From NCBI RefSeq assembly GCF_015624425.1, contig NZ_CP049919.1:1860001-1924000 (forward strand): 64,000 bases of DNA, written 5' to 3'. Of the stretch, positions 28,372 to 51,099 are shown one piece after another (position 1 is the first letter of the stretch; the number at the start of each line of letters is the position of its first letter). The position numbers were made by a program, and so were the translations under genes. The notes under the pieces were generated by a model. The model saw nothing but the letters and a program-made list of their open reading frames with translations. It searched no databases and was not told where the DNA came from. This stretch comes from Roseateles sp. DAIF2. Lineage in GTDB: Bacteria > Pseudomonadota > Gammaproteobacteria > Burkholderiales > Burkholderiaceae_C.

Positions 28372-30248
28372 GCAACAGCCGCAGCCGCAATTTGTGGGAC
28401 GCGAGCCGCGCCTTGCCGCCGAACCCGACGGACATCCCGGGCGAGACCCTGCCCGCGGTGTTCTGGCAGGCCTGCGAGCGGCGCGGCGACAAGACCTTCC
28501 TGCGCGAGAAGAAACTGGGCCTGTGGCGCGGCTGGAGCTGGCGCGAGACCGGCGGCGCGGTGCGCGAGATCGCGATGGGGCTGGCCGCGCTGGGGTTGGC
28601 GCCGGGCGACCGCGCATCCATCCTGTCGAACACGCGGCTGGAATGGCTGCTGGCGGACCTGGCCATCCTCAGCGCCGGCGGCGTGACCAACGGCGTCTAC
28701 CCGACCGACGCGTCCGAGCAGCTGCAATACCTGAGCGCGGATTCGTCGACCCGGCTGCTGTTCGTCGAGGACGAGGAGCAGCTGGACAAGGCGCTGGAGG
28801 TGCGCGCGGCGCTGCCGCTGTTGCGGCATATCGTCGTGTTCGACATGGCGGGCCTGCAGCGTTTTGCCGACCCGATGGTGCTGAGCCTGGCGGCGCTGCG
28901 CGAGCGCGGGCGGGCCTTCGACGCGGCGCAGCCGGGCCTGTTCGAGCAGCGCGTCGCCAGCCGCCGGCCGGAAGATCTGGCTATCCTGGTCTACACCTCG
29001 GGCACGACCGGCCGGCCGAAGGGCGCGATGCACAGCCATGCCGGGCTGGTCTACAGCATGCGTCATGTGGTGCGCGGGCTGCCGCAGGACGAGGCGGATG
29101 AGCGCATGTGCTTCCTGCCGCTGTGCCATATCGCCGAGCGCATGCTGGGCGCCTATGCATCGCTCTACGCGGGCGCGGTGCTGAACTTCGTTGAGAACCC
29201 CGACACGGTGGCCGAGAACGTGCGCGAGATATCGCCGACGATCTTCTTTGCCGTGCCGCGGGTCTGGGAGAAGTTCTACTCGGCGGTGACGATCGCGGTG
29301 CAGGAGGCCTCGGCCCTGCAGCGGTTCGTCTATCGCTGGGCCCTAGGTGTCGGCGGCGAGGTGGCGGACAAGGTGCTGGCGCGCGAGGCGGTGCCGGCGG
29401 GCCTGAAGCTGCGCTTCCATCTGGCGCGCTGGCTGGCGCTGGGCAATGTGCGCAAGCTGATCGGCATCGACCGCTGCCGCGCGCTGTTGACCGGCGCGGC
29501 GCCGATCTCGCCGGAGCTGATCCGCTGGTACCTGTCGCTGGGCGTGCCGATGCTGGAGGGTTGGGCCCAGACCGAGAGCTGCGCGCTCGGCACCATCATG
29601 CGCGCCGATGCGATGCGGCCGGGCACGATCGGCGTGGCGGCGGAGGGCGTCGAGGTCAAGGTCGATCCGGCGACCGGCGAACTGCTGATGCGCGGCCCCC
29701 ATGTGTTCATGGGCTACCTGAACCAGCCGGAGCGGACCGCCGAGACGGTGTCGCGCGAGGGCTGGCTGCATACCGGCGATGTGGGCACGGTCGATGCGGA
29801 CGGCTATTTCCGCATCACCGACCGGATGAAGGACATCATCATCACGGCCGGCGGCAAGAACATCACGCCCAGCGAGCTGGAGAACGAGCTGAAGTTCTCG
29901 CCCTACATCACCGACGCGGTGGTGATCGGCGACCGGCGGCCGTACCTGAGCGCGCTGGTGATGATCGACCAGGAGAACGTCGAGAAGTTCGCACAGGACC
30001 ATGAGGTGCCATTCTCCAACTACGCCAGCCTGACCCGCGCACGCGAGGTGCAGGAGCTGATCGGCGCCGAGATCGAGCGGGTCAACAAAAAGTTCGCCCG
30101 CGTCGAGCAGATCAAGCAGTTCCGCTTGCTGCAGACCCAGCTGGGGGCGGAAGATGAGGAGTTGACGCCGACGATGAAGCTCAAGCGCTCCTTCGTGCAG
30201 AAGAAATATGCCGAGTTGATCGAGTCCATGTACAGCACCGGTGGCTGA
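28368..30248 (+). CDS. AMP-dependent acyl-CoA synthetase/ligase within the transporter operon
   Basis: 626-residue adenylate-forming enzyme of the long-chain acyl-CoA synthetase type (FadD15/FAA-like). Seen: P-loop LVYTSGTTGRPKGAMHSH, the acyl-binding and gate region VPRVWEKFYS, GWAQTES, and the hinge/A8 region FRITDRMKDIIITAGGKNITPSELENEL. It activates a carboxylic acid to its CoA thioester via an acyl-AMP. Its position between livF and the binding-protein gene suggests capture of the imported acid by thioesterification. The chosen ATG overlaps the livF stop; an in-frame start 24 bp upstream is less likely. Substrate (fatty or aromatic acid) is unknown. Confidence 0.92.
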   Translation: MSNSRSRNLWDASRALPPNPTDIPGETLPAVFWQACERRGDKTFLREKKLGLWRGWSWRETGGAVREIAMGLAALGLAPGDRASILSNTRLEWLLADLAILSAGGVTNGVYPTDASEQLQYLSADSSTRLLFVEDEEQLDKALEVRAALPLLRHIVVFDMAGLQRFADPMVLSLAALRERGRAFDAAQPGLFEQRVASRRPEDLAILVYTSGTTGRPKGAMHSHAGLVYSMRHVVRGLPQDEADERMCFLPLCHIAERMLGAYASLYAGAVLNFVENPDTVAENVREISPTIFFAVPRVWEKFYSAVTIAVQEASALQRFVYRWALGVGGEVADKVLAREAVPAGLKLRFHLARWLALGNVRKLIGIDRCRALLTGAAPISPELIRWYLSLGVPMLEGWAQTESCALGTIMRADAMRPGTIGVAAEGVEVKVDPATGELLMRGPHVFMGYLNQPERTAETVSREGWLHTGDVGTVDADGYFRITDRMKDIIITAGGKNITPSELENELKFSPYITDAVVIGDRRPYLSALVMIDQENVEKFAQDHEVPFSNYASLTRAREVQELIGAEIERVNKKFARVEQIKQFRLLQTQLGAEDEELTPTMKLKRSFVQKKYAELIESMYSTGG

Positions 30249-30271
30249 ACCGGGCAACCAAGGAGACAACC

Positions 30272-31429
30272 ATGAAGCATTGCCTCGTTGCATTGGCCTT
30301 GTTGGCGGCCCTGGGCGCATCTGCCCAGACCGCCCAGGGCGTGAGCAAGACCGAGATCGTGGTCGGTTCGATCCAGGACTTCTCCGGCCCGCTGGCGGGC
30401 TACGGCAAGCAGGTGCGTTTCGGCATGCAGCTGCGCGTCGACGAGCTGAACGAGCAGGGCGGCGTGCACGGCCGGCGCATCACGCTGAAGTTCGAGGATT
30501 CCGGCTACGACCCCAAGCGCGCGGTGCTGGCGGCGCAGAAGCTGGTGAACCAGGACAAGATCTTCATCATGGCCGGCCATATCGGCACTGCGCAGAACCT
30601 GGCGGCGATGCCGGTGCAGTTCGAGAAGAACGTGATCAACTTCTGGCCGCTGACCGCCGCGCGCGAGATGTACGAGCCCTTCCATAAGCTGAAGTACTCC
30701 TTCGCCGTGCCCTATTACGAGCAGATCCGCGTGATGCTGCCGCGGCTGGTGAAGGAGAAGGGCGCCAGGAAGGTCTGCGCCCATTACCAGGACGACGACT
30801 TCGGGCTCGAGGTGCTGAAGGGCGCCGAGGCGGGGCTGAAGGGCATCCAGATGGAGCTGGCCGAGAAGACCAGTTTCAAGCGCGGCGCCACCGAGTTCTC
30901 CTCGCAGGTCGCGCGGCTGAAGGCGGCGAATTGCGATCTGGTAGTGCTGGGCACCATCATCCGCGAGACCATCGGCAGCATCGGCGAGGCGCGCAAGACC
31001 GGCTTCAACCCGATCTTCCTCGGCTCCAGCGCGGCCTATACCGACCTGATCCACAAGCTGGGCGGCAAGTCGATGGACGGCTTCTATGCGGCGATGGCCA
31101 CCCAGCATCCCTATCTGGATGAGGCCTCGCAGCCGATCCGCTTCTGGGCCACCAAGTACAAGACCAAGTTCAACGAGGATCCGACGGTGTTCTCGGCCTA
31201 TGGCTACTCGATCATCGACGGCTTCATCCGCGTCACGCAGAAGGTCGGGCCGAACCTGACGACCGACGCCTTCATCAAGGCCATGGACGGCATGAGCTTC
31301 CCTCCGGACATCTTCGGCAGCGCCGAGGCCTCGTACAGCGCCAGCAAGCGTCTCGGAAGCAACGCCTCGCGCCTGTCGCAAATCCAGGATGGGCGCTGGA
31401 AGGTGGTGTCGGACTACATCGTTCAGTAA
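30272..31429 (+). CDS. ABC transporter substrate-binding protein (LivJ/K type)
   Basis: 385-residue periplasmic binding protein (Peripla_BP_6 type). Signal peptide MKHCLVALALLAALGASAQ. The mature start KTEIVVGSIQDFSGPLAGYGKQ and DELNEQGGVHGRRITLKFEDSGYDPKRAV are characteristic of Leu/Ile/Val-binding-like proteins, which in Burkholderiales often bind aromatic or aliphatic acids. AAGGAGACAACC gives a strong ribosome-binding site, fitting the high expression such receptors need. Last gene of the transporter operon; no clear intrinsic terminator is seen before the rRNA leader. Confidence 0.93.
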   Translation: MKHCLVALALLAALGASAQTAQGVSKTEIVVGSIQDFSGPLAGYGKQVRFGMQLRVDELNEQGGVHGRRITLKFEDSGYDPKRAVLAAQKLVNQDKIFIMAGHIGTAQNLAAMPVQFEKNVINFWPLTAAREMYEPFHKLKYSFAVPYYEQIRVMLPRLVKEKGARKVCAHYQDDDFGLEVLKGAEAGLKGIQMELAEKTSFKRGATEFSSQVARLKAANCDLVVLGTIIRETIGSIGEARKTGFNPIFLGSSAAYTDLIHKLGGKSMDGFYAAMATQHPYLDEASQPIRFWATKYKTKFNEDPTVFSAYGYSIIDGFIRVTQKVGPNLTTDAFIKAMDGMSFPPDIFGSAEASYSASKRLGSNASRLSQIQDGRWKVVSDYIVQ

Positions 31430-31482
31430 GGCGCTGATCGCGGCCGCAGGCGAGGGGGTGAAAGAAGTTTTGCGTTTCTTGT

Positions 31483-31510
31483 TTGCGCGCTGAAAACCTT
31501 GTGCTACAGT
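31483..31510 (+). promoter_or_regulatory. candidate upstream promoter of rRNA operon 1
   Basis: TTGCGC, 16 bp, TACAGT, followed by a GC-rich discriminator-like TGCGGGC. It is present only before operon 1. The -35 match is weak. Confidence 0.4.
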
Positions 31511-31604
31511 TGCGGGCTTCGCTGATCACAGCGGGCTGCGAAAGCGGCAGTGGTGGTGGGTGAAGGAAGCAAGAGCGGCGTTGAAAACGAAATGTTTAAA
31601 ACGC

Positions 31605-31634
31605 TTGACGGGTTTGAGAAAAACAAGTCATAAT
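31605..31634 (+). promoter_or_regulatory. promoter of rRNA operon 1
   Basis: -35 TTGACG (31605-31610), 18-bp spacer, -10 CATAAT (31629-31634), directly followed by CCCGC. The last 5 bases of the -10 belong to the tandem repeat; the -35 and spacer do not. Confidence 0.75.
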
Positions 31635-31676
31635 CCCGCTTCTGTGCTGATGACTGATCAGCGACGCGAAACGAAG

Positions 31677-31696
31677 CAGCTCGCGAAAGCGAGTTG
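31677..31696 (+). promoter_or_regulatory. boxB-like hairpin in rRNA leader 1
   Basis: CAGCTCGC pairs with GCGAGTTG (one G-U pair) around a GAAA tetraloop, 14 bp before boxA. This is the order expected for a Nus-factor antitermination site. Copies lie at 37455-37474 and 43233-43252. Confidence 0.6.
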
Positions 31697-31710
31697 GGTG
31701 AGTGGAGCGA

Positions 31711-31720
31711 TGTTCTTTAA
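31711..31720 (+). promoter_or_regulatory. boxA antitermination site, leader 1
   Basis: TGTTCTTTAA matches the boxA consensus bound by NusB/S10, which protects rRNA transcription from Rho. Copies in the other leaders are at 37489 and 43267. Confidence 0.8.
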
Positions 31721-31727
31721 GAATTCA

Positions 31728-31763
31728 CAGCCGATAAGCGTGGGCGTTTGAGGCGGAGTGCTG
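31728..31763 (+). other. left arm of the pre-16S RNase III processing stem, copy 1
   Basis: CAGCCGATAAGCGTGGGCGT and the following bases are complementary, with some mismatches, to 33456-33490 just after 16S (ending ACTTATCGGCTG). The two arms would form the long stalk that brackets pre-16S RNA for RNase III. The same arms recur in copies 2 and 3. Confidence 0.75.
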
Positions 31764-31869
31764 ATGAGCAGTGATGTTCATCAAGTCCTTCGGACTTTAA
31801 ACGCTCACGGAAAGAAGAATGAAGCTATGCAAATAGTCTTTGTTCGATTCCGTTGAGTAATCAAGATCG

Positions 31870-33400
<1,531 letters not shown>

Positions 33401-33578
33401 GAAAATGGTCGAGCAGTTCTTCACTGCGTGCAGTGATGGACCAGCAAGATCCAATGCACTCTTTCCTCAAGCGCTCACACTTATCGGCTGTAACACAACA
33501 GTGAGTGAAAATACGTGAGCCTGCCGAGCTGGCCTCCAGGGCCGCGAAGCTGAGAGCAGGATCATGTGAAAAACACGT

Positions 33579-33655
33579 GGGTCTGTAGCTCAGTCGGTTA
33601 GAGCACCGTCTTGATAAGGCGGGGGTCGCTGGTTCGAATCCAGCCAGACCCACCA
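33579..33655 (+). tRNA. tRNA-Ile(GAT), copy 1
   Basis: 77 nt with encoded CCA. The acceptor stem GGGTCTG/CAGACCC is perfect, the anticodon GAT lies in CTTGATAAGG, and the T-loop GTTCGAATC is present. It sits in the 16S-23S spacer as in most proteobacteria. Confidence 0.98.
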
Positions 33656-33673
33656 CGGATTTGAAAAGATCCC

Positions 33674-33749
33674 GGGGGATTAGCTCAGCTGGGAGAGCAC
33701 CTGCTTTGCAAGCAGGGGGTCGTCGGTTCGATCCCGTCATCCTCCACCA
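33674..33749 (+). tRNA. tRNA-Ala(TGC), copy 1
   Basis: 76 nt with encoded CCA. Acceptor stem GGGGGAT/ATCCTCC has one G-U pair; anticodon TGC lies in CTTTGCAAG. Only 18 bp separate it from tRNA-Ile. Confidence 0.98.
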
Positions 33750-34073
33750 ATTCACTCATCAAGGGTGGCAAACCTTAGCGACAAGAGACGGTCGTTGAGG
33801 TTTGCCAGTCTTTGACTTCGAAAGAAGTTGGCTGTTGTTCTTTAACAATTCGTAGAGTCGAATCAGCGCTGCTAGCGGAAAGCGACTAATCGTAAAGGGT
33901 TAGATCGTACCGTGCCGCTAGTAGCATTTGATTGCGTCACCAGACTTCAACTCTGCAAATGGCAGAGAAAAGATTGAAGAACGGCATAACGCGTAATACT
34001 CAAAACAGTCCGATGAATACAAGATCGGACTGAGTCCTTGACGACAGTGCAGTCAGCGCTGTCAGAGTTATAG
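33750..34073 (+). other. spacer between tRNA-Ala and 23S, copy 1
   Basis: 324 bp without a gene. It contains a second boxA (33836) and ends with the left arm of the pre-23S stem: GTCAGAGTTATAGGGTC pairs with GACCCTATAACTTTGAC directly after 23S. Identical spacers occur in copies 2 and 3. Confidence 0.8.
33836..33846 (+). promoter_or_regulatory. boxA in the 16S-23S spacer, copy 1
   Basis: TGTTCTTTAAC, a near-consensus boxA placed before 23S to renew antitermination. Copies are at 39614 and 45392. Confidence 0.8.
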
Positions 34074-36953
<2,880 letters not shown>

Positions 36954-37130
36954 ATAACTTTGACAGTCCAGACCATCTGGCATCTGCTCAAAGACCAGGA
37001 TTACAAGTTACGTCGTTCTTCAAACTGAAGACGCAATCAAATCAAAGCTGATTCACGCACTATAGCCATCGCTATAATGCAACTCTACGAATTGGGTTTG
37101 CTGTTCCAGCAACAGCAGACCAACCAGTCA

Positions 37131-37246
37131 AGCCTGATGACCATAGCGACTTGGTCCCACTCCTTCCCATCCCGAACAGGACAGTGAAACGAGTCAGCGC
37201 CGATGATAGTGCGGATTCCCGTGTGAAAGTAGGTCATCGTCAGGCT
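37131..37246 (+). rRNA. rrf: 5S ribosomal RNA, copy 1
   Basis: About 116 nt. The terminal helix AGCCTGA/TCAGGCT closes the molecule, and CCATCCCGAACAGG and GCCGATGATAGT are standard 5S segments. Ends are accurate to a few bases. Confidence 0.95.
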
Positions 37247-37256
37247 ATTATTCGAG

Positions 37257-37283
37257 ACGCCCGGTCGCAAGACCGGGCGTTTC
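37257..37283 (+). terminator. terminator of rRNA operon 1 (in linker 1)
   Basis: Perfect 10-bp stem ACGCCCGGTC/GACCGGGCGT with a GCAA tetraloop, followed by TTCTAT. It lies 10 bp after 5S. Confidence 0.9.
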
Positions 37284-37383
37284 TATCTGTGCCAGCAGAT
37301 ACAAGCGTTGAGGCGAGCTCAGTGCTTGTATGTGCCGGACATCGATGAAGATCGATGGCTTGCAGATCGGAAGCAAATAGGTG

Positions 37384-37412
37384 TTGACACTAGTGCGAAA
37401 GCAGTCAATAAT
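37384..37412 (+). promoter_or_regulatory. promoter of rRNA operon 2 (in linker 1)
   Basis: -35 TTGACA (consensus), 17-bp spacer, -10 AATAAT. It is closer to the sigma-70 consensus than the operon 1 promoter at the same position. Confidence 0.85.
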
Positions 37413-37647
37413 CCCGCTTCTGTGCTGATGACTGATCAGCGACGCGAAACGAAGCAGCTCGCGAAAGCGAGTTGGGTGAGTGGAGCGATGTTCTTTAAGA
37501 ATTCACAGCCGATAAGCGTGGGCGTTTGAGGCGGAGTGCTGATGAGCAGTGATGTTCATCAAGTCCTTCGGACTTTAAACGCTCACGGAAAGAAGAATGA
37601 AGCTATGCAAATAGTCTTTGTTCGATTCCGTTGAGTAATCAAGATCG

Positions 37648-39178
<1,531 letters not shown>

Positions 39179-39356
39179 GAAAATGGTCGAGCAGTTCTTC
39201 ACTGCGTGCAGTGATGGACCAGCAAGATCCAATGCACTCTTTCCTCAAGCGCTCACACTTATCGGCTGTAACACAACAGTGAGTGAAAATACGTGAGCCT
39301 GCCGAGCTGGCCTCCAGGGCCGCGAAGCTGAGAGCAGGATCATGTGAAAAACACGT

Positions 39357-39433
39357 GGGTCTGTAGCTCAGTCGGTTAGAGCACCGTCTTGATAAGGCGG
39401 GGGTCGCTGGTTCGAATCCAGCCAGACCCACCA
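39357..39433 (+). tRNA. tRNA-Ile(GAT), copy 2
   Basis: Identical to copy 1 by eye: same acceptor stem, GAT anticodon and encoded CCA. Confidence 0.98.
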
Positions 39434-39451
39434 CGGATTTGAAAAGATCCC

Positions 39452-39527
39452 GGGGGATTAGCTCAGCTGGGAGAGCACCTGCTTTGCAAGCAGGGGGTCG
39501 TCGGTTCGATCCCGTCATCCTCCACCA
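39452..39527 (+). tRNA. tRNA-Ala(TGC), copy 2
   Basis: Identical to copy 1 by eye: TGC anticodon and encoded CCA. Confidence 0.98.
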
Positions 39528-39851
39528 ATTCACTCATCAAGGGTGGCAAACCTTAGCGACAAGAGACGGTCGTTGAGGTTTGCCAGTCTTTGACTTCGAA
39601 AGAAGTTGGCTGTTGTTCTTTAACAATTCGTAGAGTCGAATCAGCGCTGCTAGCGGAAAGCGACTAATCGTAAAGGGTTAGATCGTACCGTGCCGCTAGT
39701 AGCATTTGATTGCGTCACCAGACTTCAACTCTGCAAATGGCAGAGAAAAGATTGAAGAACGGCATAACGCGTAATACTCAAAACAGTCCGATGAATACAA
39801 GATCGGACTGAGTCCTTGACGACAGTGCAGTCAGCGCTGTCAGAGTTATAG

Positions 39852-42731
<2,880 letters not shown>

Positions 42732-42908
42732 ATAACTTTGACAGTCCAGACCATCTGGCATCTGCTCAAAGACCAGGATTACAAGTTACGTCGTTCTTCA
42801 AACTGAAGACGCAATCAAATCAAAGCTGATTCACGCACTATAGCCATCGCTATAATGCAACTCTACGAATTGGGTTTGCTGTTCCAGCAACAGCAGACCA
42901 ACCAGTCA

Positions 42909-43024
42909 AGCCTGATGACCATAGCGACTTGGTCCCACTCCTTCCCATCCCGAACAGGACAGTGAAACGAGTCAGCGCCGATGATAGTGCGGATTCCCGT
43001 GTGAAAGTAGGTCATCGTCAGGCT
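42909..43024 (+). rRNA. rrf: 5S ribosomal RNA, copy 2
   Basis: Identical to copy 1 by eye and followed by the same linker. Confidence 0.95.
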
Positions 43025-43034
43025 ATTATTCGAG

Positions 43035-43061
43035 ACGCCCGGTCGCAAGACCGGGCGTTTC
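43035..43061 (+). terminator. terminator of rRNA operon 2 (in linker 2)
   Basis: Same GCAA-capped 10-bp stem as after operon 1. Confidence 0.9.
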
Positions 43062-43161
43062 TATCTGTGCCAGCAGATACAAGCGTTGAGGCGAGCTCAG
43101 TGCTTGTATGTGCCGGACATCGATGAAGATCGATGGCTTGCAGATCGGAAGCAAATAGGTG

Positions 43162-43190
43162 TTGACACTAGTGCGAAAGCAGTCAATAAT
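43162..43190 (+). promoter_or_regulatory. promoter of rRNA operon 3 (in linker 2)
   Basis: TTGACA, 17 bp, AATAAT, identical to the operon 2 promoter. Confidence 0.85.
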
Positions 43191-43425
43191 CCCGCTTCTG
43201 TGCTGATGACTGATCAGCGACGCGAAACGAAGCAGCTCGCGAAAGCGAGTTGGGTGAGTGGAGCGATGTTCTTTAAGAATTCACAGCCGATAAGCGTGGG
43301 CGTTTGAGGCGGAGTGCTGATGAGCAGTGATGTTCATCAAGTCCTTCGGACTTTAAACGCTCACGGAAAGAAGAATGAAGCTATGCAAATAGTCTTTGTT
43401 CGATTCCGTTGAGTAATCAAGATCG

Positions 43426-44956
<1,531 letters not shown>

Positions 44957-45134
44957 GAAAATGGTCGAGCAGTTCTTCACTGCGTGCAGTGATGGACCAG
45001 CAAGATCCAATGCACTCTTTCCTCAAGCGCTCACACTTATCGGCTGTAACACAACAGTGAGTGAAAATACGTGAGCCTGCCGAGCTGGCCTCCAGGGCCG
45101 CGAAGCTGAGAGCAGGATCATGTGAAAAACACGT

Positions 45135-45211
45135 GGGTCTGTAGCTCAGTCGGTTAGAGCACCGTCTTGATAAGGCGGGGGTCGCTGGTTCGAATCCAGC
45201 CAGACCCACCA
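45135..45211 (+). tRNA. tRNA-Ile(GAT), copy 3
   Basis: Identical to copies 1 and 2 by eye, with GAT anticodon and encoded CCA. Confidence 0.98.
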
Positions 45212-45229
45212 CGGATTTGAAAAGATCCC

Positions 45230-45305
45230 GGGGGATTAGCTCAGCTGGGAGAGCACCTGCTTTGCAAGCAGGGGGTCGTCGGTTCGATCCCGTCATCCTC
45301 CACCA
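45230..45305 (+). tRNA. tRNA-Ala(TGC), copy 3
   Basis: Identical to copies 1 and 2 by eye, with TGC anticodon and encoded CCA. Confidence 0.98.
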
Positions 45306-45629
45306 ATTCACTCATCAAGGGTGGCAAACCTTAGCGACAAGAGACGGTCGTTGAGGTTTGCCAGTCTTTGACTTCGAAAGAAGTTGGCTGTTGTTCTTTA
45401 ACAATTCGTAGAGTCGAATCAGCGCTGCTAGCGGAAAGCGACTAATCGTAAAGGGTTAGATCGTACCGTGCCGCTAGTAGCATTTGATTGCGTCACCAGA
45501 CTTCAACTCTGCAAATGGCAGAGAAAAGATTGAAGAACGGCATAACGCGTAATACTCAAAACAGTCCGATGAATACAAGATCGGACTGAGTCCTTGACGA
45601 CAGTGCAGTCAGCGCTGTCAGAGTTATAG

Positions 45630-48509
<2,880 letters not shown>

Positions 48510-48686
48510 ATAACTTTGACAGTCCAGACCATCTGGCATCTGCTCAAAGACCAGGATTACAAGTTACGTCGTTCTTCAAACTGAAGACGCAATCAAATCA
48601 AAGCTGATTCACGCACTATAGCCATCGCTATAATGCAACTCTACGAATTGGGTTTGCTGTTCCAGCAACAGCAGACCAACCAGTCA

Positions 48687-48802
48687 AGCCTGATGACCAT
48701 AGCGACTTGGTCCCACTCCTTCCCATCCCGAACAGGACAGTGAAACGAGTCAGCGCCGATGATAGTGCGGATTCCCGTGTGAAAGTAGGTCATCGTCAGG
48801 CT
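48687..48802 (+). rRNA. rrf: 5S ribosomal RNA, copy 3
   Basis: Identical to copies 1 and 2 by eye. Three bases after its end the sequence leaves the repeat and enters a unique terminator. Confidence 0.95.
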
Positions 48803-48812
48803 ATTTACCCCC

Positions 48813-48850
48813 AAAACCCCTCTCAGAGTTCCTCTGAGAGGGGTTTTGCT
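48813..48850. terminator. terminator of rRNA operon 3, shared with the converging regulator gene
   Basis: Perfect 16-bp stem (48813-48828 with 48832-48847; AAAACCCCTCTCAGAG and its complement), loop TTC, T-rich on both strands. It follows 5S copy 3 by 10 bp and the minus-strand regulator stop by 26 bp, so it can serve both directions. It differs completely from the linker terminators. Confidence 0.93.
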
Positions 48851-48875
48851 TTTGGCGGCGTAAATAACTTCGGAG

Positions 48876-49784
48876 CTATTCCAGCTTCGCCGAGCGGTTG
48901 CGCCAGGTGCTTGGCGAAATACCCACCTGCCGCTGATAGAAGCGCGTGAAATAGGCCTGATCGCAGAAACCCAGCCCATGAGCGATCTGCTTGATGCTCA
49001 GCGTGGTGTAGGCCAGTTCGCGCTGCGCCTCCAGCAGCAGCCTGGCCTGCAACAGAGCCAGGGCCGAGCAGCCCAGCACCTGCTGGCAGACGCGGTTCAG
49101 CTGCGTGCTCGTGATGCCCAGCCGCTCCGCGCAATGGGCCAGGGCGGGCTGGCGGCGGTAGTCCCGCTCGATCAGGGCGCGGTAGCGTCGCACATGCTCC
49201 GTCGCGCGAGTGCCGATCTGCGGTGTTGTGCCGGTGAGAACATCGGCGTCGGTTGGCGGCAGCCGGCGCGCGCAGGCCACCAGCAGCTGCAGCAGGGCGC
49301 CATCGATCTCGAGCGAGCGCCAGCGGCGGTCCGCCTCCAGAAAGACCCGTCGCAGATGGTGGGCCGCCTGCGCCAGCTGCTCGACCTCCGTCATGCCGAC
49401 CGCCAGCGCAAACGCGCCGGGCGCCATCAAGCGCTGCTCCAGCGCCGGTTCTTCACTGAGCAGCTTGCGCAGATGCTGGGCCTGCACCGTGATGACCAGC
49501 CCCTCGACCTGGGGCTCGAACACAAAGCCATGCATCACCGCCGGCGGCAGCAGCAGCAGGCCGGGGCCCTGGATGGCCGAGGTGCGGCCGTCGATGCTGG
49601 CCTCGCAGCCGCCGCGCTCGATCCAGAACAGCTGGAACAGCAGCGGGTGGCGGTGCGCCCGGATCTTCCAATGGTGCAGGCGGCTGCGCTCGGCGATCGA
49701 CTCGCAATGCAGCCAGTCGACGCCGAAGGCGCCGCCCTGCGCCTGCTCGCCGTACAGGGAATAGGTCGGTAGCGGAGACTCCAT
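48876..49784 (-). CDS. AraC-family regulator, likely activator of pobA
   Basis: 302 residues. The N-terminal cupin-like sensor domain (RAHRHPLLFQLFWIERGGCEASIDG, then GPGLLLLPPAVMHGF) is followed by a C-terminal double helix-turn-helix (HCAERLGITSTQLNRVCQQVLG, then YTTLSIKQIAHGLGFCDQAYFTRFYQRQVGISPSTWR), the AraC/XylS signature. It is divergent from pobA with 111 bp between starts. AraC-type PobR/PobC proteins activate pobA in response to 4-hydroxybenzoate, and this arrangement fits that role. Start M at 49784 preferred; the frame is open 84 bp upstream into the shared promoter region. Confidence 0.88.
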   Translation of the reverse strand: MESPLPTYSLYGEQAQGGAFGVDWLHCESIAERSRLHHWKIRAHRHPLLFQLFWIERGGCEASIDGRTSAIQGPGLLLLPPAVMHGFVFEPQVEGLVITVQAQHLRKLLSEEPALEQRLMAPGAFALAVGMTEVEQLAQAAHHLRRVFLEADRRWRSLEIDGALLQLLVACARRLPPTDADVLTGTTPQIGTRATEHVRRYRALIERDYRRQPALAHCAERLGITSTQLNRVCQQVLGCSALALLQARLLLEAQRELAYTTLSIKQIAHGLGFCDQAYFTRFYQRQVGISPSTWRNRSAKLE

Positions 49785-49858
49785 CGATGCGGCCCGGTTG
49801 CTTGTTGCGGATCGCCCGCGAGTGTTCGAATTGTGCAAATCCGGGGCGCATCCGTCCA

Positions 49859-51086
<1,228 letters not shown>

Positions 51087-51099
51087 ACGAAGGAAAGGG

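Larger units (their letters stand above)
31430..31869 (+). promoter_or_regulatory. promoter and leader region of rRNA operon 1
   Basis: 440 bp without a gene. It holds two promoter candidates, a boxB-like hairpin, boxA, and the left arm of the 16S processing stem. Everything from 31630 onward is repeated before operons 2 and 3; 31430-31629 is unique to this copy. Confidence 0.85.
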
